The position numbers and the translations under genes were made by a program. The notes beneath the pieces were generated by a model. That model saw nothing but the letters and a program-made list of their open reading frames with translations, did no database searches and was not told where the DNA came from. From assembly GCA_017509065.1 (NCBI GenBank), contig JAFWQM010000066.1, positions 1 through 17,613 on the forward strand: a stretch of 17,613 nucleotides of DNA, given 5' to 3'. Of the stretch, positions 15,609-17,613 are shown in pieces. This DNA comes from Clostridia bacterium (lineage in GTDB: Bacteria; Bacillota_A; Clostridia; Christensenellales; Aristaeellaceae). Every line of letters starts with the position of its first letter. Positions within the stretch are counted from its first letter, which is position 1.

Positions 15609-15622
15609 ATGTACACACGTGT
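15609..15622 (+). promoter_or_regulatory. Candidate operator at both divergent sulfatase start sites
   Basis: ATGTACACACGTGT is the exact reverse complement of 2349-2362 in the promoter of the first ABC cassette. It spans about -2 to +12 of the plus-strand promoter and about -5 to +9 of the minus-strand promoter, so one bound protein could repress both. The exact 14-base match at two promoters of one pathway is unlikely by chance in 17.6 kb. Confidence 0.65.
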
Positions 15623-15623
15623 A

Positions 15624-15653
15624 ATTATATCATGAATCATATGTAGGTTGCAA
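15624..15653 (-). promoter_or_regulatory. Extended -10 promoter of the minus-strand sulfatase pair
   Basis: On the minus strand, TTGCAA (15653-15648), an 18-base spacer and a perfect TATAAT (15629-15624) are present, with TGA directly before the -10 box, giving an extended -10 (TGnTATAAT). The expected start is near 15617, so the two divergent transcripts would overlap by only a few bases. The leader to the start codon at 15512 is about 105 bases. Confidence 0.65.
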
Positions 15654-15692
15654 TACCCCATTCTCCGATCGCGTCAGGAAAGGATGAGTGAA

Positions 15693-17222
15693 ATGAAACA
15701 GCCCAATATCCTGATCGTCATGACAGATCAGCAGCAGGATAACCTACGGAAAAGTCGGGGCTATCCGCTGGACACCATGCCGTTCCTGGACAGCTTTGCC
15801 CGGGAAGGCGCGGACTGTACACGCGCGTATACGCCCAATCCCACTTGCATGCCGGCGCGTGTGAGCTTGTTCACCGGACGGTACCCGTCCTGCCATCACG
15901 TGCGCACAAACCACAACGCGGCGGACGCGTACTACACGGAGGACCTGCTGGACGTGCTGAAGCGCGCGGGATACCGGACGGCGCTGTGCGGCAAGAACCA
16001 TTCCCATCGCAAGCCCTCGGACTTTGATTTCCACGAGACCAACGGACATCTGGGGTATGAAGGGGAGGAAAACCCGGAGGAAGCGCAGAAGCAGTTTGCG
16101 GATTTCCTCTGCGCCACGCGCCATATGGAAACCCACCAGCCCTCCCCGGGGGGCCTGGAGGTGCAGCATCCCTACCGCAACGTGTCCAGCTTCCTGAAAT
16201 TCATCGATTCCGGCCCGAAAGACCAGTCCTTCTTCGCCTGGGTATCGTTTGCGGAGCCACATAACCCCAACCAGGTGCCCTCGCCGTATTTCGACATGTT
16301 CCCCCCGGAAAGCCTGCCGCCGGTGCACGCGGACAAAGAATGCCTGCCGGAAAAGGGTCCGCGGTACGAATGGCTGCGGCAGGTGTGGGAGCGAGTTTTG
16401 GGAGATGATATCCAGCGGCGCATCCTGCGCGCCCGGTCCAATTATCTCGGCATGCTCCGGTTGATCGACGATCAGTTCCGCCGACTGATCGAAGGGCTGG
16501 AAGCCCGCGGCCTTCGGGAGGATACCTGGGTCGTTTTCCTGTCCGACCATGGGGATTATGTGGGCGAATACGGCCTTTTGCGCAAGGGCGCGGAGCTTCC
16601 CGAAGTGCTGGCGCGGATCCCCATGGCGATCCAGGGGCCCGGCGTCCTGAAAGGGCAGACGGTGGAGGGCTGCGTGAACATTATCGACCTGTTCCCCACT
16701 ATCTGCGATATCATAGGTGTTCCCGCGCCCTTCGGCGTTCAGGGCAGGAGCCTGCTGCCCCTGCTCCAGGGGAAGCCAGTCCCCGAAGGCGAATTTGACG
16801 TAGGCTATTCGGAAAACGGGTTTTCCGGCCTGTACTGGAACGACAGGGACGGCCTCACCCTATGGGACGAAGGCGCGTGCGATAAAGACCTTTCACGCTT
16901 TGACTGCCTAAATACCTGGACGCAGTGCGGGCAGACGCGGATGGTGCGCAAAGGGGACTGGAAACTGATCGGCGACATGATGGGGTCGGTTTGGCTGTAT
17001 CATCTGCCGGACGATCCTTATGAACTGCATAATCTGGCGGACGATCCCGCCTGCCAGGCGAAAAAAGCCGAAATGCTCACGGAGCTCGCTTCCGCCATGA
17101 TGAAAGCCTGCGACCCCCTGCCCGCCCCGCGCCGCCGGTACCGCGTCAAGGTCCATCCCAAGGGCTACTGGAAGGACGGCGCGTATGTGAGCGCTGATCC
17201 GGGCGTCCGGCAGGCGCCATGA
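15693..17222 (+). CDS. Type I (S1) sulfatase, cytoplasmic
   Basis: A 509-residue sulfatase. The formylglycine motif is C52-M-P-A-R (PTCMPARVSLFTGRYPS); metal ligands lie in VMTDQQQ (D12) and LSDHGDYVGEYG. The usual GKWH is GKNH here. FAEPHNP, INIIDLFPTICDI-type and NLADDP segments fit the family, and a basic tail (RRRYRVKVHPKGYWK) ends the protein. It has no signal peptide. The ATG at 15693 (MKQPNILIVMTD) is preferred because AGGAAAGG (15676-15683) lies 9 bases upstream, just as in the divergent sulfatase; the ATG at 15684 directly abuts the ribosome site, and a TTG at 15648 lies upstream of it with no ribosome site. It is transcribed from its own promoter, divergent from the other two sulfatases. 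Specificity unknown. Confidence 0.92.
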   Translation: MKQPNILIVMTDQQQDNLRKSRGYPLDTMPFLDSFAREGADCTRAYTPNPTCMPARVSLFTGRYPSCHHVRTNHNAADAYYTEDLLDVLKRAGYRTALCGKNHSHRKPSDFDFHETNGHLGYEGEENPEEAQKQFADFLCATRHMETHQPSPGGLEVQHPYRNVSSFLKFIDSGPKDQSFFAWVSFAEPHNPNQVPSPYFDMFPPESLPPVHADKECLPEKGPRYEWLRQVWERVLGDDIQRRILRARSNYLGMLRLIDDQFRRLIEGLEARGLREDTWVVFLSDHGDYVGEYGLLRKGAELPEVLARIPMAIQGPGVLKGQTVEGCVNIIDLFPTICDIIGVPAPFGVQGRSLLPLLQGKPVPEGEFDVGYSENGFSGLYWNDRDGLTLWDEGACDKDLSRFDCLNTWTQCGQTRMVRKGDWKLIGDMMGSVWLYHLPDDPYELHNLADDPACQAKKAEMLTELASAMMKACDPLPAPRRRYRVKVHPKGYWKDGAYVSADPGVRQAP

Positions 17223-17238
17223 ACAGGGCGCTAAAGAA

Positions 17239-17271
17239 GCGGCCAGCCGGACAAACAATCCGGCTGGCCGC
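17239..17271 (-). terminator. Strong hairpin, terminator reading on the minus strand
   Basis: GCGGCCAGCCGG (17239-17250) pairs perfectly with CCGGCTGGCCGC (17260-17271) around a 9-base loop. On the minus strand it is followed by TTCTTT, a usable U-tract, whereas on the plus strand it is followed by GATGGCAAAA. So it best fits a minus-strand gene, and it lies just past the stop of the permease relic at 17289-17336. It may also trim the 3' end of the sulfatase message. Confidence 0.6.
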
Positions 17272-17288
17272 GATGGCAAAATCCGTGA

Positions 17289-17336
17289 TCATTCTTTGAC
17301 CGATCCCATCATCACGCCCTTCATAAAACAATCAAA
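17289..17336 (-). pseudogene. Relic of the C-terminus of a CUT1 permease (LplC-type)
   Basis: Read on the minus strand, this stretch encodes FDCFMKGVMMGSVKE and a TGA stop. Intact permeases in this window end in HFVKGVMVGAIKG (5915) and YFVSGVMIGAVKG (12644), also followed at once by a stop. The match of the KGVM-G-VK pattern, its position right at a stop codon and the terminator just after it argue against chance. The frame hits a stop at 17348-17346, at the start codon of the next gene, so only the tail remains. The rest of the permease gene seems to have been replaced by the gene starting at 17348. An assembly join is an alternative. Confidence 0.6.
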
Positions 17337-17347
17337 GGAGGTTCTTT

Positions 17348-17613
17348 ATGCGTACCATCGACCGTCTTCCCGCCATCCCCCTGATCGCGAACGATCCCTA
17401 TTTTTCCATCTGGCTCCCGGGCGATACCCTGACGGAGGCGCACGCCGTACACTGGACCGGCGTGCCCAAGCCGCTGCACGGCTTCTGCGAGGTCGACGGA
17501 AAACGTTACGGCTTCCTGGGCAGGCACTCCTGTCCGGCGATGACAACCACCAGCCTCAGCGTGGGGCCCACCCGGACCATCAGCACGCTGGAGGCGGGCG
17601 GGGCAGCCCTGAC
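17348..17613 (+). CDS. Glutaminase-A-like protein (DUF4964/DUF5127/DUF4965 type), 3' partial
   Basis: Only the first 88 codons are in the window. The start reads MRTIDRLPAIPLIANDPYFSIWLPGD, then HAVHWTGVPKPLHGFCEVDGKRYGFLG. This pattern (PLI-DPYFSIW, HWTG, a DGK-Y-FLG strand) is that of the N-terminal region of proteins annotated as glutaminase A-like, with DUF4964, DUF5127 and DUF4965 domains. Their true enzyme activity in glycan loci is poorly known, and a glycan-related role is inference from the context. No signal peptide is seen. AAAGGAGG (17334-17341) ends 6 bases before the ATG and overlaps the edge of the permease relic. No good promoter is seen in the 125 bases before it, so it may be read from the sulfatase promoter. 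Confidence 0.7.
   Translation, partial: MRTIDRLPAIPLIANDPYFSIWLPGDTLTEAHAVHWTGVPKPLHGFCEVDGKRYGFLGRHSCPAMTTTSLSVGPTRTISTLEAGGAAL

Noticed and set aside
17296..17327. Possible promoter (TTGACC) before the last gene
   Set aside because: The only -10-like sequences are poor and at 18-20 bases, and the stretch is better explained as the permease relic.

Overview
The window looks like chromosomal DNA of a Gram-positive, GC-rich (by eye about 55 percent) anaerobic Clostridia-type gut or environmental bacterium. The evidence is the strong AGGAGG ribosome sites, the LplA/LplB/LplC-type sugar ABC transporters, the YesM/YesN-type two-component pair, and Cys-type sulfatases, which in anaerobes need a radical-SAM maturase. 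A Christensenellales-like lineage is a guess from gene style, not something the sequence proves. The window reads as a glycan-use locus for sulfated, probably acidic, oligosaccharides.

Layout. Bases 1-2246: a 5'-truncated LarA-family (nickel-pincer racemase/epimerase) gene followed by two half-size chromate-transporter (CHR) genes, probably one operon. Bases 2342-9127: a sigma-A promoter with a candidate operator, then solute-binding protein, permease 1 (interrupted by an in-frame TGA), permease 2, a YesM-type histidine kinase and a YesN/AraC-type response regulator. Bases 9128-12644: a promoter region with a 21-bp-spaced direct repeat, then a second, paralogous binding protein and two permeases. 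Bases 12756-15512, minus strand: two type I sulfatases. Bases 15513-15692: a compact divergent promoter region. Bases 15693-17222, plus strand: a third sulfatase. Bases 17223-17347: a hairpin and what looks like the last 15 or so codons of a lost permease gene on the minus strand. Bases 17348-17613: the start of a glutaminase-A-like (DUF4964/DUF5127/DUF4965-type) gene that runs off the end. I saw no tRNA, rRNA, CRISPR array or insertion sequence.

How it may work. Neither transporter cassette encodes an ATPase, so both probably borrow a shared MsmX-type ATPase. The binding proteins carry an AlgQ-like calcium loop typical of binders of large acidic oligosaccharides. None of the three sulfatases has a signal peptide, so desulfation should happen in the cytoplasm after import. 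The kinase/regulator pair sits between the two cassettes and probably controls at least the second. An identical 14-bp motif overlaps the promoter of the first cassette and the divergent sulfatase promoters, which suggests one unseen regulator ties uptake to desulfation.

Main points for a second look: the shared 14-bp operator; the TGA at a position normally held by Trp in the permease EAA loop; the permease relic beside the last gene; the direct repeat before the second cassette; and the possibility that the CHR pair exports sulfate released by the cytoplasmic sulfatases.
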